NCBI GenBank assembly: GCA_017354895.1
Contig: CP071496.1
Coordinates: 62,001 to 126,000 of the forward strand
DNA from: Podospora comata
Taxonomy: Eukaryota > Ascomycota > Sordariomycetes > Sordariales > Podosporaceae
Length of the DNA: 64,000 nt
Direction: 5' to 3'
Numbering within the stretch: position 1 is the stretch's first letter; each line of letters starts with the position of its first letter. Shown here one piece after another: positions 23,123 to 35,194 of this stretch. Below the pieces are notes generated by a model. That model saw nothing but the letters and a program-made list of their open reading frames with translations, did no database searches and was not told the origin of the DNA. The position numbers and the translations under genes were made by a program.

Positions 23123-23787
23123 TTTGCCTCGTGCAGTTAACAAGAGGGGTTCGGACGGTTGCTGTGTGACTTTAAAATATCACGACGACCGGGACCTTGC
23201 AAGTGTCTCCAAATCCCAGTTGGAGATTCGGATGATTCTCCTCGGCCCTTGTCGGCTTCCCCACAGTTCGGCACTTATACTCCGCATTACCCCATCATTT
23301 GCACAAGTCGCACAACCAAGCAAACTGTTACAGCTGGCATGGTCTACCTGCCTGCGTACTAATCGGCCGCTGGTGCCAGTCAACCGCTAGGCATCAAAGA
23401 GATAGGTATCTTCTCCGCCAGAACAGTTCATGTCAAGGCCCTTTATAAGGACAAGCTACGACGTTATATTGCTTGTATTGCTCTTCTTAAGTGAGAGATG
23501 TTTATTCAGGGTGCCGTCCTCCCCATCTGCCTATGTACTTCATTAAACCCCACCGCGAAAGCTTGGCTTTGTGCATCGCGATCTTCACCTTCCTGAGACC
23601 ATGATCACAATCGGATTTCTCGCTTGGGATCCATCGCCTGCAGCTATTTTCTGAGTAAACAGCAAACCCACTTCTCAGCATCACCATCTTTATCTTCCCA
23701 TCAAGAACGGAGCATACCGTCTTGTTGACTGCTTTTCGGTCATCGTGACACCTCTCTTCAACTTAACTACCTATCCGAACCAGTGCA
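23123..23787. promoter_or_regulatory. Divergent promoter region, esterase and carotenoid oxygenase
   Basis: About 665 bp separate the two ATGs of these head-to-head genes. No coding frame of note. Co-regulation is plausible from layout only; I do not see a light-response element that I could defend. Confidence 0.4.
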
Positions 23788-25656
23788 ATGGCGTCAAGAC
23801 AACAAGCTTCGTTGCTGAGGAATCAGGATGATGAGGAACGAGACTATGACATGGCGCTTCGTAATTTTCAGAGCGGTGCCTATCGCGACTGGCCCAATGA
23901 AGCAGGTGTAAGTGACGAGCTCATCATGGACTGAGCAACCATAGTTAACCATGCATGTGATCAGTTTGAGGGCCTTGATGAAGAACGAGGTCCCGTTGAG
24001 GTTCCAGTTTCAGGATACATTCCCCTGTGGGCAATTGGCAGTCTCTATCGCACAGGGCCGGGCATCTACACCATCGACGACACTCCCAAAGGAACATACC
24101 GCACCGAGCACTGGTTTGATGGCCTGGCGCATACTCACCGCTTCGACATTACCCCCGACCCCGATAATGAAAGCAAAGTCAAAGTATTTTACTCGTCTCG
24201 TCGGCAATCGGACCATCTCGTCGAACACATTAGGAAAACGGGAAGCATGAAGCACCTCAGCTTTGGTCAGAAGCGCGACCCTTGTCTCGGATTGTTCTCA
24301 AAGGTTATGGGGACGTGGCAAGCTGCGATGATCCCTCACGGGGAGAAATGGATGGAGAATGTCAGTGTGGCTATTTTGCCGAACCCACCTGGACTGGAAT
24401 CGGAATCAGGCAATTTGTTGGGCAACAAGACTACGGTCGGGAGGGCACCCCAGTCAGGGGGCCACCGAGTTCCTCTCCCCCAAAGTGTGTGGGCAACAAC
24501 CGACAATAATCTCATGAAGCAAATGGACCCTGAAACCCTAGAGCCCATCGGCTTTGCAACACAGTCGTCGTTTCACCCCTCGCTCAAGGGACCTCTTTCA
24601 TGCGCCCATCCACAAAGAGATCCCGTGAACGGCGACATCTACAACTTTAATCAAGACTTTGGAAGAGAGACTGTCTATCGAGTCTTTTGCGTCAGCGCAT
24701 CGACGGGCCAGACCGAAATCATTGCCGAGCTGAGGGGAGAAGGTGTGCACGCAGCCTATATTCACAGTTTCTTTCTGACGCAGCACTTTGTTGTCCTTTG
24801 CATTCCAGCCTCGCATATCGGATGGGGAGGAGTCAAGATCCCTTGGGCCGGGAATATCGTCGACGCCATGGAGCCTTTTGACAAGTCCAAGAAGATGAAG
24901 TGGTTTGTAGTTGACCGTACCAACACAAAAAGAGGGATTGTGGGACGGTTTGAGTCCGACGCGGGCTTTTTCTTCCATTCGGTGAATGCATTTGAAGAGG
25001 ATGATGGCAAACGGATCGTTTGTGACATGATGTGGTATCGGAACCTCGACGTCATTCAGAAGATGTACTGCGACGTTATATTGCAGAGGGATGGAGCTAC
25101 CGAGCGGTTTTGGGAAGTTGAGGAGAGGGCGAAGGGATCAATGCTTAGCCTCACAAGGTTTTCCCTATGTCTGGAACAGAGCAATCCGACGAGATTTGTG
25201 CCGGTTGAGAAAGTCTTTGCAATACCTGCTCCGCACGCGGGAGAATTACCAACAATCAATCCGGTCTTTGCGACACGCAAGCACCGATATATCTACAGCT
25301 TGCCTTATCAGGGCAGGAGCACCATGATGGATGGAATTGTCAAGACAGACACACAAACTAGGGAGGTTCTGTTTTGGGATATTCCAAAGGGACATAGTCC
25401 TGGCGAAGCTATCTTTGTACCGAGACTACCAACAGGTTCCAACGCCGAGCAAGAAGAGGATGACGGAGTGCTTTTAAGCATTATTCTTGATGGGTTTGAC
25501 AAAACAAGCTACCTTTTGTGTTTGGATGCAAAGACAATGAAGGAGCTAGGACGTGCCGAGCTTGCATTTGCGATTGGGCTGGGATTTCACGGTGTGCATG
25601 TTACTGCAAGTAGTCAAGAGATAGAGAGGGTGACTGGATCTTTTATGCGAACATAG
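23788..25656 (+). CDS. Carotenoid cleavage oxygenase (RPE65 family)
   Basis: Non-heme iron oxygenase that splits carotenoids, apocarotenoids or stilbenes. Exon 1 (23788-23907) and exon 2 (23965-25656) with a 57-nt intron give 603 residues. The N-terminal segment VSGYIPLWAIGSLYRTGPG and EHWFDGLAHTHRF are typical of the family. Four histidines expected to hold Fe(II) can be placed near residues 255 (CAHPQRDP), 307 (AAYIHSFF), 378 (FFFHSVNAF) and 582 (GFHGVHV). Length is nearer to the torulene-cleaving CarT/CAO-2 group than to the shorter stilbene-cleaving group, but this was judged by eye. No phytoene synthase or desaturase gene is in the window, so substrate supply must be encoded elsewhere. 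Confidence 0.9.
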
Positions 25657-26549
25657 TTGAATAAAAAGACTCTGAACGCCCCCATCTCTCCTCGTTCAAA
25701 CCCCCTAGTCTGGTGCTTTCTGAAGCGGAAACTACATACCTCCAACTTTGCACCTCTTTCACAAAATTTTGGCCTCGCTGTATCAATCCACAATAGCTGA
25801 GGGGGTTTAGTTAGGCAGGCCCCACGCAGAGGAGTTCAGCTCCATTTGCATTTTGGCACCACAAGCATCAGCTCAAACACATCGCCTTGCTTCTTTCAAG
25901 TTCGATTCTCGATAGACTAGTATTAATTTTGTTTCTCTTATCACTTTTGTTACCTGAAGCTATATTCTCAATCATGCATACCATGAGCTTCCCTTGGCTC
26001 CTCATGCCAGACTGACATGGTAGCAATGGAGTTTTGAGTGAATGGGTTGAGGTCCCATACCTATGGAACCAACCTTGCGCTTCATCAACTACATAGCCAT
26101 TTCCAGCCGCACCCAACACCCACGTAATTGAAGGCCCTCGCAATCGAGTCTCTTGGGGGTGGTGGTGCTAAGCGCCACATCAATTTTAACACTCATATCC
26201 AACCCTACCCCAGCTGGGGGGTTGCACGGTTGGCAAAAGGAGGCGCTTCAGCGATCAGACGAACAGGGATGATCTGGATCCATTTGAAATAAGGCGGCTG
26301 AATTCAGCTGACAAAAGCGAGTAGGTTTGTGCAAGGGATATCGCTGCTGGCGATCGTGTAGGGCTCGCCGATCACTTTGATCTTTTGATATGGTACCGAC
26401 CGACGGCTGGAACTTGCTTTGTTGGTGTGCGAGTCTCGAGTGCAGCAAACTCCAAGGTGAGAAAATATGCATGTATTGCTGATTACTATTGTGTGTATTG
26501 CCATCATGAAATGCAACTGCGATCTTTTCCAGTCCTCCCTTCAATCATC
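25657..26549. other. Intergenic between convergent genes
   Basis: 3' flanks of the carotenoid oxygenase and rhodopsin-domain genes. A few short frames only; no gene or RNA recognised. Confidence 0.5.
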
Positions 26550-27737
26550 TCAGATCTTTTCCCTTATGGTCTCTTCCCTTACCGAGTTGCCCCCTTCCAG
26601 ATCCACACGCACCTCTGTGGTCCGCCAGATTTCTGCCTCCCCGTTCTGCCCATTCGACCCGAGAATGTCCTCCTCGCTCTGCGCCCGGCTGCTGGTCAAG
26701 CTCTTCATTCTGATCGCGCCATTGACGTTGCTAACCCCGCTGGTCCCATTCATCCGGCCGTACCCGGTGGCGCCTGTCTTCTTGGTGGACGCGTTGGCAG
26801 TCGCCAATCCAAAGCGCTGCAGCACCTGCTGGAAAGGCTTGCGCAGGCAAGGAATGCAAGCGGCGATGAAGGCGACCTGTTCCTCCACCAATGACCACGT
26901 ACCCATCTGGATACCCTCCAAGTTGGGGTCGTCGGTAAGACCAAAGTTGGCCGCCATGGTCGCCTTGACAATGGACGCCGCAGAGGCGAAGATACCCAGA
27001 GCCATGAGGACACCGATAACAATACGCTCCCGGAGGGGGATCTGAACCTTTCGGAGGAAGGTCACGGGCATGAGGGCGAAGATAACGTCGGTGACAATGT
27101 TGAAGCTGGCGATGCAGATCGAGTTGACGCGGATGGCGCCCTTGCTCCAGCACTTTGCGTCGGCGACAAGGCCGAGGAGATCCCACGCGGCGTGGAGGGG
27201 AATGCACTGCAGGACGGCGGCCAGGGTGCCGTAGATGCTGACAATTACCTGGAGGGCGATCATGACCCACAGGAAGTGACGGACAGACTTGCGCTGCTCG
27301 AGGCGGAGAAGCATGCCGGCGACGGAGATCTTGATGGCGGCCATGGACCAGGCCCAGATGGGCTGGGACAGCACGGCAAGCTTGTTGGAGTAGATCACAT
27401 CGGCGAGGGTAAAGGTCGAGGGGTCACCGCCGAAGGTGTAGGGGACGGTGAGGATGAGGAGGATGGAGTTGGTCAGGACGAGGACCCAGGCGGCGCTGAT
27501 GACATAGTCATCCCATCCCATGTGAAAGACCGGGAAGGATCTCGTCCACAACCGGGCGCTGAAAAGGATGAAGGATATGATGTTGAGGGTGACGGCGGCG
27601 GCTGTGAAGGAGTGGGCAGCCGTGTTCGCGGCATCGGTGGGTACGGAGGGGATGAGACTTGGATCAGGTGGCCCGGCGAAGGCTCCCGGAGGAGGGCCGC
27701 TGGCGCTTCCCGAGGTGCCCGAAGTTGTTGGATCCAT
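26550..27737 (-). CDS. Rhodopsin-domain (SAT4/PTH11-like) seven-TM protein
   Basis: Intronless gene of 395 residues. After a Gly/Pro/Ser-rich extracellular-type N-terminus, seven hydrophobic segments follow, with the family landmarks WDDYVI, KISVAGMLLRL, a WDLL..CW motif in the second large loop and FNIVTDVIFALMP. The tail after about residue 300 is polar with many Ser/Gly/Asn, as for cytosolic signalling tails. The SAT4 family belongs to fungal GPCR-like membrane proteins; roles are mostly unproven. No CFEM domain is present. The chosen start is the first ATG (the frame continues seven codons upstream only through a GTG). The opsin-type retinal-binding Lys motif is not seen, so proximity to a carotenoid oxygenase does not imply a photoreceptor. 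Confidence 0.88.
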   Translation of the reverse strand: MDPTTSGTSGSASGPPPGAFAGPPDPSLIPSVPTDAANTAAHSFTAAAVTLNIISFILFSARLWTRSFPVFHMGWDDYVISAAWVLVLTNSILLILTVPYTFGGDPSTFTLADVIYSNKLAVLSQPIWAWSMAAIKISVAGMLLRLEQRKSVRHFLWVMIALQVIVSIYGTLAAVLQCIPLHAAWDLLGLVADAKCWSKGAIRVNSICIASFNIVTDVIFALMPVTFLRKVQIPLRERIVIGVLMALGIFASAASIVKATMAANFGLTDDPNLEGIQMGTWSLVEEQVAFIAACIPCLRKPFQQVLQRFGLATANASTKKTGATGYGRMNGTSGVSNVNGAIRMKSLTSSRAQSEEDILGSNGQNGEAEIWRTTEVRVDLEGGNSVREETIREKI

Positions 27738-30229
27738 CGTCCCGGCGCATTGGCTCACAACACAAACAGCAAAAAAAGCAAACAGACAGCAGCGAACAAA
27801 AAGAAGGATCTGCGATGAGATGTCAGGGAGCTGTCATGGCCCTGGGTCTGGGGGATCGGCACGCTCTTATCATAGTCCCAGGGCATCGGTTTCGGTTAGT
27901 CACCGAGTCCACCATTGCAACCAAGCAAGATCGAATCTTGCACCCGATTCGCAATCCGGGGCTCCATGTCGTCTCCATGTTGATGGATTCCCATGTTGCC
28001 TGCCGCGAATCTAGTGGAAAAATTCCCCTCTTGGCCTCGCATTAGCTCAACTGTCGAGGGGGCCAAAGCGCGTCCGAGCACCTGAGGTCTGAACCTCGTG
28101 TAGGGACATGTCAAAACAGTCAACGCACTGGTGCAACGACATTCGAGATTGCTCTCTCCACCTCGACGCCATGGGTCCAATGGGATGGTTCCCTGATTGC
28201 TGGGGATGCCTCGACGCCTCACTTACCTACAATGGCAGCTGGGTGCTCTTCGGCGTGTGTGGGCAGGCATGATGGGCCCGCCTGAGGGCAGTATAGTTTG
28301 GTAAGTTTTGGTAGCACACTACAGCTTGAGAATACAACCACGACCTTTTCCCCCTCTGTTTTTGACTGTTCGATATACCACACCTTGTGGCACAAACCCA
28401 CCGTACTGACGCGCACGTGCTTGGAAAATTCTGCCGAGGATTCGGGCAGACGATCCTAGAATTTTGTCTTCCACTTATCTTTAGCGACCATCGTGCCATC
28501 TGCAGGAAACGCAATTAAAAAAGCAGTCCCAAGCGATCGAGGTGGAAACGGTGGCGACGGTTCCCCGGGGGCTCCCTAAGAAAAGGGGTCTAGCAAGCAG
28601 CAGCGTTGTTCCCTGCCATTGGTCTTCTCAGCGGACAATGCGCTCTGTCCTTGCCATCACGCTGCTTCCTTCGTGCTATGTTTGAAGGCTTGAATGGGCA
28701 GGTCTCTAAATTCTCACTGCTGTCGCTTTGACGTTTGACTAGTTGACAGCTGCAGCCCCTTCTCCGCCGCTCTTCCCTCAGACGGTTCTTCTCATGCATC
28801 CGCGGCCCTCTCCCTACGTACCTTACCTAGGCCGGCCCGGGAATAGTGCCCACCCTGGAGCCGAGTGTCCCGTTATCTGTGCGCGAGATTTTTGAGCACT
28901 CGCCGACATTTGGCGCTGAAGCATTTAATGTGTTTCTGCTTCGCTTCTTTGGCCCGACAGTGTTTCGTTCCTGGGCCGGGAACAACATGGCGACTTTTCT
29001 TTCCCTCTCTTTTTGATTTGGCAAAACCCCCCCACAAATCGGACCGGAGGCCCGGGGCGACCAATCGATCGTCGCCCAAGCGTCGTCGCTGGCGAGATCG
29101 ACGTATCCTGGGGACGGTGATGAACTATCTGTTGATGGCTAGCCGGGCTCGGACCTGGGTCAGATTTTCGTGACTGGTAAGGTCGATCCAACGCAGAGTC
29201 AGCGGGGTTGTGAGCTTTTTCGGGTTGGGAGCAGAGCGGAGGTGGTGGTGGATGGGGTGGCCAGTGGTCCGTTGCGCTGCAACGGGAAGGTCCGTGTGGT
29301 AGAGGGTGAAATCCATTTCGAGCTTCATGGACTGGAGCACGCCGGAGACAAGGTCCCTTGCTGCGACCTTACGGGGCTGAGGGGGCAAGCGGTTGCGAGG
29401 AGAAGGAGAACCACGGCTTTCCGAAGCCGGTCTAGCCCCTGGATCTACACCAGAACTGCCCATCTCATCTTGTGCTATCACACTCATCAAAGCGCCGGTT
29501 CTGGGTAAACCAAACCGATGAGCTGAGAGTAAAGCCGCGTCGGCCCGTTCCTTTTCCAGGTCGTCTTCTGAAGCCATTATAGCCTTGACAAGAGGCTGTA
29601 GATAGTAGCTCCTGCACGGTATTCTCCACCGGCGCTTTTCTGTTTTGCACACGTCTGCCCTACGAGATGACAGCAGTTGGGTCGTCAGAGGTGCGTCCAT
29701 CACGGCGGTGTACTCGACAAGCAGTATACTGTACAACATGCTCGAAGCCCCCAGACCATGGGCCTGAACGGGGACTGTGGAGATGAAAGCGCAACTCAAG
29801 ATCAGCGAGCGGGTTGAATAGGCCGGAATATCTATACAACATATGCCAAGGGGCAGTAGCATCATCATTTCAATGAAAATAACCAGCAAAAAGTTGAGTG
29901 GAATGGACACAACAGCATCGGACAAGTATAATCTGGGGTTTTCTACGATTGGAGACTCGCGCTGGTCAAAACTGAAATTGGGCCTTTGTTGATATAGGTT
30001 TTCATGGGCTTTGCTTCACACTCTGAAGCAGTACCCCTGAACTCTCTAAGCCATTGTTCCTAGGTCTATTATGGAAATAAAGAGACAAATAGCAAAGACA
30101 TCAATGATGGCATCATCTTCTCTTCAAGATCAACACCCACTCATCCACCTATCAAGAAAGATAATGTGTCTCGACTCTCTCCTTTGTGCCTCCATGAGTT
30201 TAACCCCCACTTTGCACTCCGTACACCAA
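27738..30229. other. Intergenic, 2.5 kb
   Basis: Upstream region of the rhodopsin-domain gene and further sequence without a recognised gene, apart from a doubtful minus-strand frame at 29125-29925 listed separately. A CTAGGCC-type site lies near 28824. Confidence 0.4.
29125..29925 (-). CDS. Doubtful hypothetical protein
   Basis: A single open frame of 266 codons. The first 75 residues are hydrophobic and could form two membrane segments; the rest is polar, rich in Arg, Pro and Ser, and shows no motif. Codon use is not convincing and no family is recognised. Its length exceeds most chance frames in the non-coding parts of this window, which is the only reason for listing it. Confidence 0.25.
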   Translation of the reverse strand: MSDAVVSIPLNFLLVIFIEMMMLLPLGICCIDIPAYSTRSLILSCAFISTVPVQAHGLGASSMLYSILLVEYTAVMDAPLTTQLLSSRRADVCKTEKRRWRIPCRSYYLQPLVKAIMASEDDLEKERADAALLSAHRFGLPRTGALMSVIAQDEMGSSGVDPGARPASESRGSPSPRNRLPPQPRKVAARDLVSGVLQSMKLEMDFTLYHTDLPVAAQRTTGHPIHHHLRSAPNPKKLTTPLTLRWIDLTSHENLTQVRARLAINR

Positions 30230-30311
30230 GGCGTGGTGGCAGAGTGGTCTAATGCGCAAGACTAGAAATCTTGTTCCTTCGGGAGCGTCTGTTCGAATCA
30301 GGCCCACGTCG
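30230..30311 (+). tRNA. tRNA-Ser (anticodon AGA)
   Basis: An 82-nt cloverleaf can be folded. The acceptor stem GGCGTGG pairs with CCACGTC (one G-T), the anticodon stem CAAGA/TCTTG encloses the loop CTAGAAA with anticodon AGA, a long variable arm of class II type follows (TTCCTTCGGGAGC), and the T arm contains GTTCGAAT. The long variable arm fits serine. There is no intron, and CCA is not encoded, as usual in eukaryotes. It decodes UCU (and UCC by inosine). Confidence 0.95.
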
Positions 30312-30318
30312 TTGACAG

Positions 30319-30328
30319 TTTCCTTTTT
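30319..30328 (+). terminator. RNA polymerase III terminator
   Basis: A T-rich run ending in five T residues, 8-17 nt after the tRNA-Ser gene, is the expected Pol III stop signal. Confidence 0.75.
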
Positions 30329-31046
30329 GTCCTGACCATCTTCTCTTGTAGCGCAGCCTCCACTCTGTCTCCCCAGGCCCACCCCATCTTTCGATCAAGC
30401 ACACAGACAGGGACACCACGCCACACCACACGAAAGTCAATTCCACTTCCACTGATTACAACCTGGAAGTGCTCCAACTTTTTAAGCGGATGCAGGCAGC
30501 TACCTAGAACCTACATGTACAAGGTGTCAACCTAATATAAAACAGAAACGAATTTGCAGCAGAGATCGATAACCGGAGGAAAAAAAAAACCCAAGAGGAG
30601 TCCATTTTTCCACAAAGCCCCTATCTACATCCGGAACTCCTTCGCGAGGTATCTGACGACAGAAATGACAAAATGATAACAGAGGCGAACCTGTTTTCCC
30701 AGACAAATATTTCCAACTTTCAGAGGATAGACAAGAAGTTGTGGTTGTTGATGATGATGTCCCTTCTTGTCCGTCCCCATAAATAACAGAGCAGGGTCTA
30801 TATACACAAATGTCCCTCCTCACCCAAACACAGCAAAGGCATGAACAACAGCCCACCCATACACGCGCGCTGACTCGCGACGACATTGGAGCGAAAATGA
30901 AAGGGGAAGGTTTTCCCAGATTGACGACGAGGTGCGACGCGACACTAAAAAGATTTACGGCCCATAGCGAAACAGAAATAAATACCGGATATGCAAACAG
31001 ATTCAAGGGAATATCGAGAAACAAGGAAATCACGCGGGTAACCGCT
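30329..31046. other. 3' flank of the TRP-like gene
   Basis: Between the tRNA and the stop of the minus-strand channel gene. Probably includes the 3' UTR of the latter; no gene is recognised. Confidence 0.5.
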
Positions 31047-33396
31047 CTAGTCGTACCCGGCGCCACGTTGCCATTGACTGCCAAAACTGTTAGTAGGACC
31101 GTTAAGCATCATCCAATATTGAGCTAGAGACTCACTTTCCACCTTGCGGCTTTGGTGGTGACGAAGTCTTTGGTAAACTGCCGTCGCTCCCCGACGCCGT
31201 CAAGGGGCTCGGTGCCCTGACACTCCCACTGGGCTGATTTCTCAGGTGGTGGCCCTGTCCACCCGATTTCTCCGACATATAGACACCGCCTGGAACAATC
31301 ATGGAACTCCTCACGCTATTCCTCGCCGAGTCCCTGACGCTCTTGAGGGAATACCGATTGGGACTCGTGTTGGATCCTGCTGTGCCAGGGCGTGGGAGCC
31401 CACCGACGTTGGCAGGGCTCGACCGGGCACTCTCGTCATCGTCCAAGTCGATCGTCTTGCCAGTTCCGCGCGCTGTAGCGGCCAACGCATCCAACTCCGA
31501 GGTCGTGGCGATGTGCGTCTGGGACTTGATGAAGCTCGTGCGGTCGTCGTTCATAAACTGGTATCGTGTGTCGGGGTTGTTGTGGAACAGAATGATACCC
31601 GTGGTAATGATGAGCATGAGCAGGAGGATCAGCGAAAAGGCGGCGTTGGCAATCCAGAGAACGACACCAACCACTCCAATCACAAGACCGGGAAGACCAA
31701 ACACGTCGGTAAAAACGAAGAGAAAAATGGCGTTGACAAAGTTGAGGGAGCAAATGGCGATGTTGAAAGAGTTTGTCGACTTGTCCATGAAGGGACGGAT
31801 CACACTGACGGTGATGAGGGCAGCTGCCTCAATGATGATCAGGGCGACAGCCTGGACGACACCGGAGCGCTGGGCCAGCGCAATAAACATGCCCTTGACC
31901 AGGATGTAGACAAGTGTCGGGACGATGAAGTAGTAAGCCGAAGCGCGGTACTGAACGTACAAGAAGCCCCACTTGTTGAGAACGCGAGGCTCCGAGAACA
32001 GAATGTAGGCTGGGTTGCGGTGGAGCGCGACGCTGCGCCGGGCGATTTGGATAATTTTGAAAGCAGCGTAGCTCAAGGCGCCGAGCATGCTGAAAAGGAA
32101 GAACACGGCGAGAACAACGGCGCCCGGCGAGTCGACCTGCGTAAACTCCCACAGGCAAAGGATAACAACAGGGGGGAAGCAGACCAAGGTAAGGCGGAAG
32201 AGGATGCCCTTCAAGGTTGTCAACCAGCCGGCCCTGAACTCGGAAAACCGGTCGCCCTTGGAAACCTTGAGCCTGACAGCCAATTCCACGCCCACCTTGA
32301 ACAGCAGTACCAGAATGACCAAGACCATGCACAAGATGTAGAAGAAGGTGATGCCGGTCAAGAACAGGTTAGTTGTCTCAATCCGGGCCCGGAAGGCAAC
32401 TCTTTGGATACCATAGACGATGTAGCTGCCCCACTCGGTCTTTTCGTAAGAACGCTTTCCAAGAGTGCTGGCGTGGTGAGCAATATCGGTCACCCTTTTC
32501 TGAATAGCCTGGACGGCAGGCTCCAGCACCGGCAATGAGCGCTTCATCTTTTCAACCTGAACCGACACGATGCTGAGTGTGTCGAAAATGACGGAGGCTG
32601 TTCCACCAGTGGAGCGCTGGTACCATGTCAGGATGGTTTGGATGAAGCCGACCCTGATGATACCCATAGTCCACTGGAAATCCTGAGTCCATGACTGCAC
32701 GACGGGAGGTAGCGAGACGCTGCAGAGGCCGATCATGGCCTGAGACTGGAAGTAGGCGAGCAGAGCCAAGGTGTTGGCAGCAATATGGGAGGCGGCATTG
32801 GTGAAGCCCAGGCCCGCAACGATGGCGGATGCGATGAAAGCCACGAGAATCACCGCAGCCGCAGCCCATTTCACGCCAATAAGATCAACAGTCTTTCCGT
32901 TGGATACATCGGCCTCCAGACACGCGATGGTCTGACCCTTGTTCTCTCCGGACGTCATGTTGATGTAGACCCTGACAGTCGCATCCAAGTCGGGGAATGT
33001 GTAGGCAATGCCTGGGATGACATCGAGCGCCTCTTTGTCGAAGGGTCCCAGGTTGAAGGGGTGCGTCATCTTTCCTGATACCATGGGACATAACCCCATG
33101 ATTTTGGCCTCGCAGGGATCAACCGTGGTTTGAATTGCCTTGTAGCCATAGGCGATGATGGTGATGTCGAACAACACATAGCCCTCGATGGATGATGTGG
33201 CCAGCAGGTTGATTGCAACGGTCCTGTTGTTGGGCGTGAAGACGACATCGAAGAGACTGGCTGTGAAGCCCGAGCTTGCCTGACAGGCGGCCAACGAACT
33301 CGATCGGAGGACAGATTCGGCGGTGACAGCGACGGGTAGAAGGAGGGTAGCGAGAGTGGAGATGGCGAAAAGAGGGTTCAAAGATGGAAGCCGCAT
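31047..33396 (-). CDS. TRP-like / flavin-carrier (FLC) family membrane protein
   Basis: Predicted TRP-family ion-channel-like protein of the fungal FLC/Pkd2 group. Exon 1 runs 33396-31136 and a short exon 2 lies at 31077-31047, with a 58-nt intron (GTGAGT, ACTAAC branch, GGCAG); the product has 763 residues. An N-terminal signal peptide precedes an ML-like luminal domain (about residues 25-170) containing several Cys, then about nine to ten hydrophobic segments (residues 175-620), and a Ser/Pro/Gly-rich cytosolic tail. Without the splice the frame stops three codons later with a non-conserved end; with it the protein ends in NQWQRGAGYD, which looks like a selected tail. Family members act in FAD/calcium handling at the ER or cell surface. 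The start ATG at 33396 directly begins the signal peptide; the longer frame upstream is leader sequence. Confidence 0.9.
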
Positions 33397-35119
33397 CTTG
33401 GTTGATGGGAAGCCCGGCCGGGGCGGAAGGGCTTTGGATCGGTCGGGATTATGGGATGAAGGCTGGTCGGAGCTTGTTAATGGGTGGTCGACGGTTTGAT
33501 GGCGGCTGGCGAGCAAACGAGACGGTCGGCGACGGTGTGGTTTTGGCCCAGTTTTGTTCAGACTTGCATTCTCCTGTCGTGGTTCCAACGGTGGCCAGGC
33601 CTGAGTCAGCGCGAGGATGGCCGGGCGGCCCTCGATAACGGGCGACGGCAACGGCGACGGCGACGGTCGGTTGTTGGTTCGAGGTTCCGAATCGATGGTC
33701 GTGCGCATTCAAGCTTTCGAAAGTGTTCGTCCCAATTGGATTAGCGGAGATGGAGCGGGCGACGGGGGGCTGGCTGGGGTTAGGTGAGAAGGGCACAAGA
33801 GTAATAAACGAGTGACAGAGATTGTTGTTGACAGCGACCGACAGGTTCCTAGCACGATGCCATCCAACAGTTCTTGGTAAGACAGACAGATCAACAAAGA
33901 ACAGATCAATTGCGCAAAAGCTAGAAGGAGGTTGATGGCTGATTGACGATAGATGGAGACAGGCAATTCGACGGCGAGTGGGGGGGAGGGTCTGCCGAAA
34001 ACAGCGCCGCCTGGGAAAAGCTCGTGTCAAAGCAGTTGGGCAGATGCAGCGACCAGGGGCAGCCATGGCAGCACAAAAACAAAGGCACGGTGGCTGAGCC
34101 GCCCACGGGGAAAACGAGAATCCCGTCGAATTCAGCGTCAGCCAACAGTCAATTTCCTGCCGATGCGTCCTTGGCACACCCCGCTATGCCCCTTTGGGTG
34201 CTTATCGCCCTTATCGTGCCCTCCAGGATGAGGTCATCTGCAGAAGCGAGAGATCAACGGCCCCGTTTGGTTGGCTGGAAAAAGGCCTCGTCAGCTGAAA
34301 AGAGCGGGGCCGTCCCGATGCTTTGAGATGAACCACTTCAAAACTTAAAACTTCTATGAGATCAAACGAGAATATCAAAAGCCACAGCCTCCTCCTCTAC
34401 CAACCACATCTCCGTATGCCGATATGCCACCAGCCATCCAACAGACAAACACACGATCCGGTTGATTCCAGCAGACAAAAAATCAGGGCTGAGCTCTGCT
34501 GGCTAGCCGGATTTGCCTGATTTGTAGTTGGGATGGCGCGAGCAGCGTATGAGCTGTTCCAGACAACCTTCGCGGTCTCCACTTTCTACCACAGACTCTG
34601 CAAGCAAGTAAGCAGGGTTTAAGCAAGCCTTGACATGACAGAGGTGCGAGATAGCATCTCCAGGATGAGGATCCATGTTGCGAGCTACTGCCCAAGTAAC
34701 TATATGTAACCAGTATGTAGACGACCTGCCACCAGGTTGTTCGTAGTGTATCTAATCAATATCTAATTAGCAGGAATGATACGGTCACCGTAAGGTATCT
34801 AGAACTGCATACCGGGACATAGTCGCCACTGCTTTTTGGACTTGTTGACCCAGCAGTCGCTTTTGTCGGTGTTTTCATCTTCAGACCAACTTGTTGAAGA
34901 TAGCAGAGGCGTGCCCTTTGCGAATATCCTTGAGGACGCTTCTGTGGCGTTTTCCACTCATACTGGAGAGTATGATGCAATGAGGAGAAATTGAATGAAG
35001 CATATGGATGAAATAGGATGAGGGGGAAGCTCCATTTGTTGTATTCGCGAAGTGAAGCGGGAAACGCGATTAAAATGTTGGCAATTTTGATGGGCAAGCC
35101 TGGAAAGCAGAATCTGACC
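33397..35119. other. Long leader and intergenic region
   Basis: The first part is probably the 5' UTR and promoter of the TRP-like gene. It contains an imperfect GACGGC hexanucleotide repeat (33641-33668) that keeps frames open by chance. No other gene is recognised up to the minisatellite. Confidence 0.5.
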
Positions 35120-35129
35120 GTACCTTACC

Positions 35130-35194
35130 ACTGTACCTCACCACTGTACCTCACCACTGTACCTCACCACTGTACCTCACCACTGTACCTCACC
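35130..35194. repeat. 13-bp minisatellite, five perfect copies
   Basis: The unit ACTGTACCTCACC is repeated five times without a mismatch, with a degenerate partial copy before (from about 35120) and four further matching bases after. It ends 17 bp before the ATG of the ankyrin pseudogene. Perfect copies suggest recent expansion. Confidence 0.95.

Noticed and set aside
26550-27737. Rhodopsin-domain protein as a retinal photoreceptor linked to the carotenoid oxygenase
   Set aside because: It belongs to the SAT4/PTH11-like group and shows no opsin-type Lys motif in the last helix.
31246-32538. 430-codon plus-strand frame opposite the TRP-like gene
   Set aside because: Extremely polar, no family resemblance, and wholly within a real membrane-protein gene on the other strand.
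33449-34177. 242-codon minus frame upstream of the TRP-like gene
   Set aside because: Low-complexity Pro/Ser/Arg sequence kept open by a GACGGC repeat; most likely 5' UTR.
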